Position numbers and translations under genes: made by a program
The notes under the pieces: generated by a model
What the model was told of the DNA's origin: nothing
The model's input: the letters and a program-made list of their open reading frames with translations, nothing else
Databases searched by the model: none
Shown: piece by piece, positions 43,652-51,878 of the stretch
Position numbering within the stretch: the stretch's first letter is position 1
Layout of the letters: every line of letters starts with the position of its first letter
Assembly: GCA_964515555.1 (NCBI GenBank)
Contig: CAZEVY010000015.1
Coordinates: 17,821-81,820, forward strand
Direction: 5' to 3'
Length of the DNA stretch: 64,000 bases
Source: CAZEVY01 sp964515555
Lineage (GTDB): Bacteria > Acidobacteriota > Terriglobia > Bryobacterales > Bryobacteraceae

Positions 43652-45390
43652 GTGTTCGGGTTGGCGACGTTCGAGCTCGTGTTGGCGACGCTTGTATGCG
43701 CCGCGGTTGCGTTCCCGTTTGCCCGCCTGGCAGCGGACCCCGGCATCGTGCGCGCCTTTCCGCGCGTCTCGCTCGCATTCGGGGCGGCCGTCGCTCTCGG
43801 CGCGATCGCCTTCGCCGCCAGCGCCTGGGCTTCGCCCTGGTTTCCACGGCTCGCCGGCGGTACGGGACTCGCGATACTCGCGTGGCACTGGTGGCGCGCG
43901 CGTCCGAACTACGGCGGGTCGCGCGGCCTTCCTCCCGGAAGCCTCCGAGCCGTCCCGGTCGAGGCCTGGACCGACGTTCTCTTCTTCGAAAAACAGGCGG
44001 CCCGATACGGGCCAGTCTTCAAGGTGAGCCACTTCTTCACGCCGATGGTCTGCGTCATCGGCCTCCGTCGCGGACTTGACGTCTTCCATCGCTACGACGA
44101 CTCGGCGATGCGCAGCCCGGCGCCACCGTTCGCGAGATTCCTGCCCTGCGGCTTCCTACGCGGCATGGAGCGCGAGCGCCACGAGCACTATCGCGCCGTG
44201 ATTCGCGACTCGATCACACTGTCGTCGTTAGACGCCCTGGAGCCTGTCGCGGCCGATCGCGTGCGATCGGTGCTGGAGGCGCTGGCGCGCGAATCGGCGG
44301 CGAACCCCGCGGGCGTCTACGCGCCGCCGCATTGGGACCGGCTGCTGCTGACGCTGTTCCTGCGGCTGTTCTTCGGAATCGGCGAGGGCGACCCCGACGA
44401 GGACGAGGTGCGCCGCCTGTTTCCGATCGTCAACGCCTCCGGACGCCGCAGCATCTCGCTCCCGTTCTCGCCCGCCGACCGGCGGGTCCGCGCGGCACTG
44501 ACGCGTCTTCACGAGATTCTGGTGGCGCGCGCCGACGCCTGGCGGCCGCACCTCGACCGCGGCGAGCCGGTCCCCGATTGCCTGCTCTCGCAGATCCTCC
44601 GCGCCAACGCCGCCTGGGTCCGCGACCCGGAGGTCACCGGCCTGCTGATCTATATGACCGACGCGGCGGCGCGCGACCTGGCGGGGCTGCTGCAATGGGT
44701 CGTCAAGATGTTGTGCGACTACCCGGCTGTCGCGAGCGAGCTTCGCGGCGAGATCGCGCGCGGCGTGGACCAGCGCGGCAAGTCATCGCTCGCGCACCGG
44801 ATCGTCTGGGAGACGCTGCGGCTGGAGCAGAGCGAGCACCTGTACCGGAAGGTCCTCGAGGACATCGAGATCGGCGAGTACCGCGTCCCCAGAGGCTGGC
44901 TGCTGCGGGTGTGCATTCGCGAAAGTCACCGCCTGCCCGAGGTCTTCGAAAATCCGGCGGTGTTCGACCCGTCGCGCTTCCTGCGGCGCACCTATACCCA
45001 GTACGAGTTCGCGCCGATGGGCCTGTTCCGTCATTCGTGCATCGGAGACACGGTCACCACCACGGTCGCCCGCGTGCTGATGACGGAGCTGGTGCGCGGC
45101 TGGGAGTTCCAGCAGGCCGGCGAGTCGCACCGCGATTTCCGCGGATGGCACTGGACGCCGGGGTCGGACTTCCGGATCGCGATCCGGCCNNNNNNNNNNN
45201 NNNNNNNNNNNNNNNNNNNNNNNNNNNNNNNNNNNNNNNNNNNNNNNNNNNNNNNNNNNNNNNNNNNNNNNNNNNNNNNNNNNNNNNNNATTTCCGCGGA
45301 TGGCACTGGACGCCGGGGTCGGACTTCCGGATCGCGATCCGGCCTGCGCCGCAGAGCCCGCACGCGACCACGCCCGCCTTGACAGTTTGA
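43652..45390 (+). CDS. Membrane-anchored cytochrome P450 (interrupted by an artefactual gap)
   Basis: The GTG start at 43652 leads to two N-terminal hydrophobic segments (about 3-25 and 40-75), then a P450 domain. The ExxR motif is E387-TL-R390 in VWETLRLEQ. The heme loop is FAPMGLFRHSCIG with Cys463, matching FxxGxxxHxCxG. The I-helix stretch (LLIYMTDAAARDLAGLLQWV) lacks the common A/G-G-x-D/E-T-T, suggesting atypical oxygen activation. The 100-N run at 45190-45289 is flanked by an identical 55-bp segment. Collapsing it gives one continuous frame of 527 residues ending HATTPALTV at 45390. No ferredoxin or reductase gene is adjacent. Confidence 0.88.
45135..45189. repeat. 55-bp direct repeat flanking the gap, left copy
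   Basis: These 55 bases, from ATTTCCGCGGATGGCACTGG to GATCCGGCC, occur again exactly at 45290-45344 on the other side of the N run. This is the signature of two contigs sharing a k-mer-length overlap that the scaffolder did not merge. Confidence 0.9.
45190..45289. other. Assembly gap (100 N), probably spurious
   Basis: Exactly 100 Ns between two identical 55-bp copies inside the P450 gene. Removing the Ns and one copy restores an uninterrupted reading frame. Confidence 0.95.
45290..45344. repeat. 55-bp direct repeat flanking the gap, right copy
   Basis: Identical to 45135-45189. It encodes FRGWHWTPGSDFRIAIRP a second time, then continues into the true C-terminus of the P450. Confidence 0.9.
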
Positions 45391-45454
45391 TTCCGCGGTC
45401 GATACCCTGAAGGATCGAAAGGCAATTACGCCTGCCCAGCGCACGCGCCTGCGC

Positions 45455-46975
45455 ATGGAGACACCCGATTTGATCGACGCCGCCCGAGCTTTCCGCGACC
45501 ACGAAATCTTGCTGACGGGGGCCAACGGCTTCCTCGGCAAGGTGATCCTCGGGCTGATCTTCGATCGCTACCCGGAATTCAAGCATCTCCACATCCTGGT
45601 CCGGCCCAAAGCCGGGCGGCCGCCCGCCGAGCGCTTCGAAAAAGACGTGCTGGCCTCGCCGCCGCTGCGCGACTTCCACGCGCCGATGGAGAAGATCACC
45701 ATCCTCGCGGGCGACATCGCCGACCCCGGCTGCGGCCTTTCGGAGACGGACGCCGCACGGCTGGAAGGACGCGTGACGCTCGTCGTCAACTGCGCCGGAC
45801 TGGTCGAGTTCTTCCCGCCGGTCGACGAATCGTTCCGTTCCAACGTCGACGGCGTGGAGAACGTGGTCGCACTCACCCGGCGCCTGGGCGCGAAGCTGCT
45901 TCACGTCTCCACGTGCTTTGTCTGCGGCGAGTCCGACGGCCTGGTGGAGGAGTCCGAGCCCATCGCGGGCTTCTACCCGCGCCGCAAGGGTCCCGCCGAC
46001 CAGGGATTTCGTCACCGGCAGGAGATCCGCTACATGCGCGAGCGCATCCGCGAGGTCTACGAAAGCGGCGCGTCGCTGCCGCCCAAGGAACTCGCGCAGA
46101 AACTGGTCGACCTGGGCAAGCAGCGGGCGGCGCAATGGGGCTGGGTGAACATCTACACCTACGCCAAGAGCCTCGGCGAGCAGTTGATCGCCGCCGAGGA
46201 AGGACTCGAATGGGCCATCGTGCGCCCGGCGATCGTCGAGGCGGCGGTCGAGTTTCCGTTTCCCGGCTGGGTGGAAGGCGGGCGCACGGCGGCGCCGCTG
46301 GTCATCATGGCGATGAGCGGCGTGCGGCACTGGCCGGTGCGCGCCGAGGCGCCGCTCGAAGTCGTGCCCGTCGACCTGGTGGCCTCGTCGATCCTGATCG
46401 CCTCGGCAGCGCTGCTGTCGGGCGAACATTCCGGCGAACGGGGGCGCGTCTACCAGATCGCCACCGCCGACCGGAATCCGGCGAAGCTCGGACGCCTGGT
46501 GGCGTGGATGCACGCGCACTCGCGCCGCCGCCGGAAAAAGCTGCTGCCCGCGATGCGCGGCGTGCGGATCCTGTCGCCGGGGCGCGCGAGGGCGATGAGC
46601 GATCGCCAGCAGCGGACGCTCGCCGGATTGCACAAGACCGCCGCTGGACTCAAGCGGTTCGCGCAGCGCACCGGGCTGCCTGGCCGGCGCACGTTCGGCA
46701 GGCTCTCGACGGCGTTGCGCGCGCTCGGACTCCAGGCCGGATTTCGTACACAGACCATGGAGCTGTATCAACCCTTCGCGCACGACAACCGGTTCATCTT
46801 CGAGGCTGAGAATATCCGGCGCGCACACGCGCGTCTCACGGCGGAAGACCGGCGAAAGCTGCCCTGGTCGCCAGAGGCGATCGCCTGGCGGCGCTACTGG
46901 ATCGACCAGGAGGTGGAGGGCGTGATGAAGTGGGTCGCGCCGGAGATGACCAAGGGCCGGACGGTGCAGGCGTAG
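45455..46975 (+). CDS. Fatty-acyl reductase-like enzyme (NAD-binding_4)
   Basis: A 506-residue extended-SDR of the thioester-reductase/fatty-acyl-CoA-reductase type, expected to reduce an acyl thioester to aldehyde or alcohol. The cofactor loop is TGANGFLGK (21-29). HLHILVRPKAGRPPAERFEK and LAGDIADPGCGLSETDAARL follow. The catalytic pair is Y234-x3-K238 in NIYTYAKSLGEQL, with substrate-loop IVRPAIVEAAVEFPFPGWVE. The C-terminal ~170 residues resemble the 'sterile' helical domain of FAR enzymes (YQPFAHDNRFIFEAENIRRA). It starts 64 bp after the P450 stop. Its TAG stop ends at the base before the next ATG, so it is tightly coupled to the ACP-ligase fusion. Confidence 0.88.
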   Translation: METPDLIDAARAFRDHEILLTGANGFLGKVILGLIFDRYPEFKHLHILVRPKAGRPPAERFEKDVLASPPLRDFHAPMEKITILAGDIADPGCGLSETDAARLEGRVTLVVNCAGLVEFFPPVDESFRSNVDGVENVVALTRRLGAKLLHVSTCFVCGESDGLVEESEPIAGFYPRRKGPADQGFRHRQEIRYMRERIREVYESGASLPPKELAQKLVDLGKQRAAQWGWVNIYTYAKSLGEQLIAAEEGLEWAIVRPAIVEAAVEFPFPGWVEGGRTAAPLVIMAMSGVRHWPVRAEAPLEVVPVDLVASSILIASAALLSGEHSGERGRVYQIATADRNPAKLGRLVAWMHAHSRRRRKKLLPAMRGVRILSPGRARAMSDRQQRTLAGLHKTAAGLKRFAQRTGLPGRRTFGRLSTALRALGLQAGFRTQTMELYQPFAHDNRFIFEAENIRRAHARLTAEDRRKLPWSPEAIAWRRYWIDQEVEGVMKWVAPEMTKGRTVQA

Positions 46976-49624
46976 ATGGCGACACCGGCGCAGGAGCTGA
47001 CGCCCGCGATTCTCGAGGCGAAGCTCGTCGAAATCGTCCGCGAACTGCTGGCCGACGTCGGCAAGGCGCACTTGGCCTCGCGGGTCTCGCCGAACAGCTC
47101 CTTCGAGCGCGATCTCTCGCTTGGCAGCCTCGACCTGGTCGAGCTGTTGGTCCGTTGCGAGGCGCGGCTCGACGTCGAACTGCCCGATGAGATCGCCGAG
47201 CAGGCCGAGACGCCCGCCGGTTGGGCGAAGGCGATTCTACAAGGCGGCCAGGAGACGCAGGCGCGGTCGCGATATCGTATCGTGCCGCCGTCGCGCGAGG
47301 CCCCGCCCGCGCCGGTGAATGCGCGCACGCTGGTCGACGTGCTGCGCGTCCAGGCCGATTTCGATCCCGGGCGCGTGCACATCCACTACGTGGAGGAAGG
47401 GGCGGGCGAAGGGGTCGCGTGCGGCCAGTTGTACGAGCGCTCGCTCGAAGTCGCCGCGGGACTCGCCGCGCGCGGGCTGCGGCGCGGCGAATCGGTGGCG
47501 ATCATGCTGCCGAACGGACCGGACTTTCTCTACGCGTTCTTCGGCGCCATGCTAGCGGGCGGCATTCCGGTGCCGATCTATCCGCCGTCGCGGCCCGATC
47601 GCATCGAGGAGTACGTGCATCGCGAGCTGCTGGTGCTACGAAACGCCAAGGCGCGATTCCTGGTGAGCTGGGGCCGCGTCGAGGCGCTGACGCGCATCCT
47701 ACGCGTGAAGCTGCCGCGCCTGGCGGACGCCGTCACCGTCGATGAGCTGCGCGCATCGAGCGGCCGCGCGCCCTCGGTGGAGCCGTACGACGTCGCGCTG
47801 ATCCAGTACACGTCGGGCAGCACGGGTCATCCCAAGGGCGTGATGCTCTCGCACGCGAACCTCCTCGCCAACGTCCGCGCCATCGGCGCGGCGCTGCCGG
47901 TGAGGGCGCACGACGCGGTGGTGAGCTGGCTGCCGCTGGCGAGCGACATGGGACTGGTCGGCTGCTGGCTGTTCAGTCTCTACTGGGGCGTGCCGCTGAC
48001 ACTGCTTTCGCCCGAGGAATTCTTCGAACGCCCTGAGTGCTGGCTGTGGGCCATCCATGATTCGCGCGGGACGCTTTCGGCGGCGCCCAACTTCGCCTAC
48101 GAATTCGTCAACCGCCGCGTTCCGGTGTGGACGCTCGAAGGGCTCGATCTCACGTCGTGGCGCGTGGCGGTCAACGGCGGCGAGCCGGTGATGCCGTCGA
48201 CTGTCGCGCGTTTCAACGAGCGCTTCGCGCCGTTCGGATTCCGGCCGGAAAGCGTGACCTGCTGCTACGGGCTCGCCGAAAACGCGGTCGCGCTGACGGC
48301 GCCGCCGCTCGGCCGGTTGCCGCGCCTCGACCGCATCCGGCGCGACCGCTTCGAGCGCGACGGCTACGCCGAACCCGCGGCGGCCGGCGACGACGCTCTT
48401 GAGTTCTACTCCTCCGGCGTGGCGATTCAGGGTCACGAGATTCGGGTGGTGGATCATGACGGGCGGCCGGTCGCCGAGCGCGTGCAGGGGCGCCTGCAAT
48501 TCCGTGGACCCGCGCGAATGTCGGGGTACTTTCGCAATCCGAAGGCGACGCGGAGCGTTCTCACCGGGGACGGATGGATGGAGGCGGGCGACCTCGCCTA
48601 CCTCGCCGATGGCGAGATGTTCGTCACCGGGCGCGAGAAGGATCTCATCCTGCGGCAAGGACGCGCCATCTGCCCGCTCGACGTGGAGTCGGCCGCCGGC
48701 GCGATTCCCGGCGTGGAGCGCGACGGAGTCGCCGTGCTCGGCGTGCCGGACGAGTCGACGGGCACCGAGCGGCTGGTGCTGATCGCCGAGACGGCGGCGG
48801 ACAGCGAGGCCGATCTGGCGCGTCTTCGCGCGCGCGTCGCCGAGGTGACCGTGGCGGCGCTGGGATTCCCGCCCGACCAGATCGAGCTGGTCCCGCCGGG
48901 CTATCTGCCGAAGACGGAAAACCTGAAGCTGCGCCGCAACGACGCGCGCCGGCTGCTCGTGGAAGGCCGGCTGAGCGTGCCGCCCGGACCCCTCTGGCGG
49001 CAGATCCTGCGATTGCAGTGGCGCAACCTGGGGCCCCTGTCGCTGATCGCCGCGCGGCGCTCGATGGCCGGGGCGCGGCACGCGACGGCGTTCACTCTGG
49101 CGCGGATCGTCTCCGGCCTCGCGGGGATCTGGTTCCGCGTGGGCGGCGGCGGACAGGCCGCAGTCGCGCGCCTGCTGCTGCGCATCGCGGGATCGCGCCA
49201 CGCACTGGCGACGGGATCGTTCGACGGGCTGCCTGAGGGCGCGGTGCTGGTCGCCAATCGCAATGCGGCGCTCGATCCGCTGGTGATCGCGGCGCTTTCG
49301 CCGGCGGCAGTGCGATTCTCGGGCGAGGAGGCGCTATACGGTCTGCCGCCCTGGGCGCGCTTCGCGCTGCGCCCGTTCGCCGGCGCCGGTCGCGGAACGA
49401 CGGTGGCGTTTCCGGATGGCCCGGTCGGCGCGGCGCCGTATCGGAGCCGATATCGTCTGGGGGCGCTGCGCGAGGCGGCCGCCGGGGGCCGCCCGGTCGT
49501 GCCGGTGGCGATTCGCGAGCACGGACACGTGCACGTCGGCGCGCCGATTGCAGTGAGCTCCGGCGACGATCCGGTCGCGGTGCGGCAGCGCGTGCGCGAG
49601 GCGATCGCGCGCCTGTATGCCTGA
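46976..49624 (+). CDS. ACP - AMP-dependent acyl ligase - PlsC-like acyltransferase fusion
   Basis: An 882-residue three-domain protein. Residues 1-85 are an acyl carrier domain with the phosphopantetheine Ser51 in DLSLGSLDLVELL. Residues 110-670 are an adenylate-forming ligase of the fatty-acyl-AMP-ligase type: YTSGSTGHPKGVMLSHANLL near 278, CCYGLAENAVALTAPPLGR, YFRNPKATR, GWMEAGDLAYLADGEMFVTG and REKDLILRQGR. Residues 690-882 resemble a PlsC/LPLAT acyltransferase, but the NHx4D motif reads NRNAALD (His replaced by Arg762) and FPEGT reads FPDGP. Probably it activates a fatty acid, loads it on its own ACP and presents it to the reductase encoded upstream. It overlaps the PlsY-like gene by 8 bp. 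Confidence 0.88.
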   Translation: MATPAQELTPAILEAKLVEIVRELLADVGKAHLASRVSPNSSFERDLSLGSLDLVELLVRCEARLDVELPDEIAEQAETPAGWAKAILQGGQETQARSRYRIVPPSREAPPAPVNARTLVDVLRVQADFDPGRVHIHYVEEGAGEGVACGQLYERSLEVAAGLAARGLRRGESVAIMLPNGPDFLYAFFGAMLAGGIPVPIYPPSRPDRIEEYVHRELLVLRNAKARFLVSWGRVEALTRILRVKLPRLADAVTVDELRASSGRAPSVEPYDVALIQYTSGSTGHPKGVMLSHANLLANVRAIGAALPVRAHDAVVSWLPLASDMGLVGCWLFSLYWGVPLTLLSPEEFFERPECWLWAIHDSRGTLSAAPNFAYEFVNRRVPVWTLEGLDLTSWRVAVNGGEPVMPSTVARFNERFAPFGFRPESVTCCYGLAENAVALTAPPLGRLPRLDRIRRDRFERDGYAEPAAAGDDALEFYSSGVAIQGHEIRVVDHDGRPVAERVQGRLQFRGPARMSGYFRNPKATRSVLTGDGWMEAGDLAYLADGEMFVTGREKDLILRQGRAICPLDVESAAGAIPGVERDGVAVLGVPDESTGTERLVLIAETAADSEADLARLRARVAEVTVAALGFPPDQIELVPPGYLPKTENLKLRRNDARRLLVEGRLSVPPGPLWRQILRLQWRNLGPLSLIAARRSMAGARHATAFTLARIVSGLAGIWFRVGGGGQAAVARLLLRIAGSRHALATGSFDGLPEGAVLVANRNAALDPLVIAALSPAAVRFSGEEALYGLPPWARFALRPFAGAGRGTTVAFPDGPVGAAPYRSRYRLGALREAAAGGRPVVPVAIREHGHVHVGAPIAVSSGDDPVAVRQRVREAIARLYA

Positions 49625-50198
49625 CGCGGCCCTGAGCGCGAAGCTGGCCGCCTGTTTCCTGATCGGGGCCATTCCCTTCGCCGTGGTCGCGATGTGGGGC
49701 ACAGGTGTCGACATCCGGCGCTACGGCTCGGGGAACCCGGGTTTCAACAACGTCCTGCGGTACAGCAAGTGGCGGTCGGCGATCTGCCTGATCGGCGACC
49801 TCGGCAAGGGACTCTTCTCCGTGTGGCTGTTCGCGCGGCCCGGCGACGATGCGCTCACCCCCTGGCTCTACGGCCTGTCGGCGATTCTGGGGCACTGCTA
49901 CTCGCCGTTCCTGAAGTTCGAGGGCGGCAAGGGAATCGCGACGTCGGCGGGGGTGATGCTGTGGCTCTACCCGTGGTGGCTCGTGGCGAGCGCGCCGGTG
50001 TACGTCGGTCTGCGGCTGATCGGGTCGAAGTTACGGTGGGTGGAGGCGGGGACCAAGGCGTCGCTCGCGAGCTGCGCGGTTTTCGTCGCGCTGCTGGCGA
50101 TATTCGAGGCCCGCGCGGCGGCCTTCGGCGGAGCGCTGCTGCTGGCTTTCGTGGCCTGGCGGCACAAGAAGAACTTCGCGACTATTTTCGGAAGGTGA
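49617..50198 (+). CDS. PlsY-family glycerol-3-phosphate acyltransferase
   Basis: A 193-residue integral membrane protein with about five helices. PlsY motif 1 is YGSGNPGFNNVLRYSKW (usual GSGNxGATNVLR), motif 2 GDLGKGLFSVWL (usual DxxKGxxP, Pro missing) and motif 3 FEGGKGIATSAGVM. It belongs to the acyl-phosphate-dependent family that acylates sn-1 of glycerol 3-phosphate. The altered motifs 1 and 2 suggest a paralogue rather than the housekeeping enzyme. It overlaps the ligase fusion by 8 bp and completes a P450-reductase-ligase-acyltransferase unit. Confidence 0.85.
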   Translation: MPDAALSAKLAACFLIGAIPFAVVAMWGTGVDIRRYGSGNPGFNNVLRYSKWRSAICLIGDLGKGLFSVWLFARPGDDALTPWLYGLSAILGHCYSPFLKFEGGKGIATSAGVMLWLYPWWLVASAPVYVGLRLIGSKLRWVEAGTKASLASCAVFVALLAIFEARAAAFGGALLLAFVAWRHKKNFATIFGR

Positions 50199-50231
50199 GC
50201 CGCGAGGTTGTTTTGGCTATACCATCGTTCC

Positions 50232-51020
50232 ATGGGCCGGATTTCCCAAGCGGACTATGAAACGGTCGAGACGTCATGCGAACATTGCGGCCATGGCTGC
50301 ATCCTGAATCGTCGCGAGGATTTTGCAGATGTCGGCCCGTACTTCGGTCGGAACGTTACTTGTCCGAGCTGCCGCAGTGTCATGTGGGTGAGCGGTGACA
50401 CGGTAAATGAGCCATTTGAGCTGTTTCTGTTCGCCGCCAGGGAGTCCTTCAATAGAAAGCGATACATGCTCGCCGTGGTCAACATGTGCCAGGCATGGGA
50501 GATTGTTTTCCGAATGTTCGTGGCTGCCCGGTTCCTGTATCGGCCATACTTTTACTCCAGGCAGCGCGGCCGCGACTTGGACCGGCTGAACGACCTCGAA
50601 GCCGAGCTTGAGAACAAGAAGTTGAAGAATAGAAGTTTCCGAAAACTGGCGTTCGCTGATCTCCGCAGTGTCATGATCAAAGTGATCGTTGACAATATGT
50701 CACCCCGTACACTGGATGAGGCCAGAGAAGCCATCCACGGTAATCTCATCAGCACGACGTGTCCATCGAGAGAGGCTGTGTCGAAGGTTGCCGACACACA
50801 GACGCGAGAGATTCTCCTGGGCCTGCTGGAATTGAACGTAGGCGAGATTCGCAACAAAGTGATTCACTCGCGGGCATACCGCCCGACCAGGGATGAAGCC
50901 GAGCGATCTCTCGAAAGCGCACGTCTGCTCCTTTCAGCCCGGGATAAGTTCGAGGTGTGGAGCTTCGCCGAATTCCAGTTCCGCGGCGTTGTTCGATATG
51001 GAGCGCCCATGTCGGCGTAG
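50232..51020 (+). CDS. Zinc-ribbon plus HEPN-domain protein
   Basis: A 262-residue protein from ATG 50232; an in-frame GTG-type start at 50208 is less likely. The N-terminus has a zinc ribbon with C16/C19 (SCEHCGHGC) and C44/C47 (TCPSC). The rest is helical: LFLFAARESFNRKRYMLAVV, MCQAWEIVFRMFVAARFLYR, then R207-NKVI-H212 in GEIRNKVIHSRAYRPTRDEA followed by RSLESARLLLSA. R-x4-H near the end of a helical bundle is the HEPN RNase signature. The gene is visibly less GC-rich than its neighbours and lies on the 3' side of a tRNA-Glu, both suggesting transfer. A role in RNA cleavage or phage defence is inferred, not shown. Confidence 0.7.
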   Translation: MGRISQADYETVETSCEHCGHGCILNRREDFADVGPYFGRNVTCPSCRSVMWVSGDTVNEPFELFLFAARESFNRKRYMLAVVNMCQAWEIVFRMFVAARFLYRPYFYSRQRGRDLDRLNDLEAELENKKLKNRSFRKLAFADLRSVMIKVIVDNMSPRTLDEAREAIHGNLISTTCPSREAVSKVADTQTREILLGLLELNVGEIRNKVIHSRAYRPTRDEAERSLESARLLLSARDKFEVWSFAEFQFRGVVRYGAPMSA

Positions 51021-51388
51021 GAGTCGAGCCTCTCTAGAAGCTACAGAACCTCAGGTCGAAGCCTGGTTTCCTCGCGATTTGTGCGGCTAACATCGCGGGG
51101 CCGATCTCCCGGGAATCGCAGAACGAAAAGGGCAAATCTCACCGGCCGGGCATCTTGAGGGTCGGTGCGATCCCACGGTTGTAGCCGTGAATCCAACCGA
51201 TAATCTTGCGAGCTGCGAGAACGTGCCTCGCCTTGGCGGCCGACGACAAACTCGTGCGGCGACATCGAACGTACGTTCACCGCTCTCTGACGACGACCCG
51301 GTCGCGGTGCAGGATCGCGCGCGAGGTGATGCCCAGCGATTAATCGCGGAAGGTGATCATAGCGGTTGATATTTCGCGCAGCGGGTTT
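51021..51388. other. Non-coding stretch between the HEPN gene and tRNA-Glu
   Basis: A 368-bp region with only short frames in conflicting directions (for example 51041-51280 minus and 51187-51369 plus), none with a recognisable motif or ribosome binding site. No repeat of the tRNA 3' end or integrase remnant was found by eye. Confidence 0.5.
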
Positions 51389-51466
51389 TGGCGTCCCCAG
51401 CGGGATTCGAACCCGCGTTACCGCCGTGAAAGGGCGATGTCCTAGGCCGGGCTAGACGATGGGGAC
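51389..51466 (-). tRNA. tRNA-Glu (anticodon TTC)
   Basis: Read on the minus strand from 51466: acceptor GTCCCCA pairing with TGGGGAC, a D arm, anticodon stem TCGCC/GGCGG with loop CTTTCAC (anticodon TTC), T arm GCGGGTTCGAATCCCGC, discriminator G, and an encoded CCA at 51391-51389. All stems pair well. Confidence 0.96.
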
Positions 51467-51498
51467 GCGGCAGCGGACCCGGGCGGCGCGGGCGAGTT

Positions 51499-51828
51499 TT
51501 ACAGCGTCTTAAGAAACGCCATCAGGTGTTCGCGTTCCTCGTCGGTCAGCATTTCCTGATAGGCCGGCATGCCGTTGCCGCCGGTGTTGATCTTTTCCTT
51601 GACGTTGGCCTCGGTGGGCTTCTTGCCGTCGGCCATCTTGTCCTTCTTGAACAGACCCTTGAGGCCGGGGCCCATCTTCTTCTCATCGCTGTCGGCGTTG
51701 TGGCACACGCCGCACTGCTCGAACAACTCCTTGCCCTTGGCCGCGTCGCCCTTCGACTTCTGGGCGAAACCCAGCGATGCCACCAAAGCCAATCCAAGGC
51801 AGCCGGACAGAAGCTTCATTCCGCGCAT
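51499..51828 (-). CDS. Small secreted class-I cytochrome c
   Basis: A 109-residue periplasmic c-type cytochrome. A signal peptide (MKLLSGCLGLALVASLGFAQ) is followed by KGKELFEQCGVCHNADSDEK with the CxxCH heme site, GPGLKGLFKKDKM, and the distal Met in NTGGNGMPAYQEMLTDEERE. The start is ATG at 51828 (AAGGA 3 nt upstream); ATG at 51819 is an equally plausible alternative. It is encoded 33 bp beyond the tRNA-Glu gene on the same strand and probably carries electrons in respiration. Confidence 0.92.
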   Translation of the reverse strand: MRGMKLLSGCLGLALVASLGFAQKSKGDAAKGKELFEQCGVCHNADSDEKKMGPGLKGLFKKDKMADGKKPTEANVKEKINTGGNGMPAYQEMLTDEEREHLMAFLKTL

Positions 51829-51878
51829 GATCCTTTCGAACGCCTCCTGAGACGGTGTCAGCTACCAGTCTACAATTT

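Noticed and set aside
51187..51369. 60-residue frame between the HEPN gene and tRNA-Glu
   Set aside because: No motif, no ribosome binding site, and a competing frame on the other strand.
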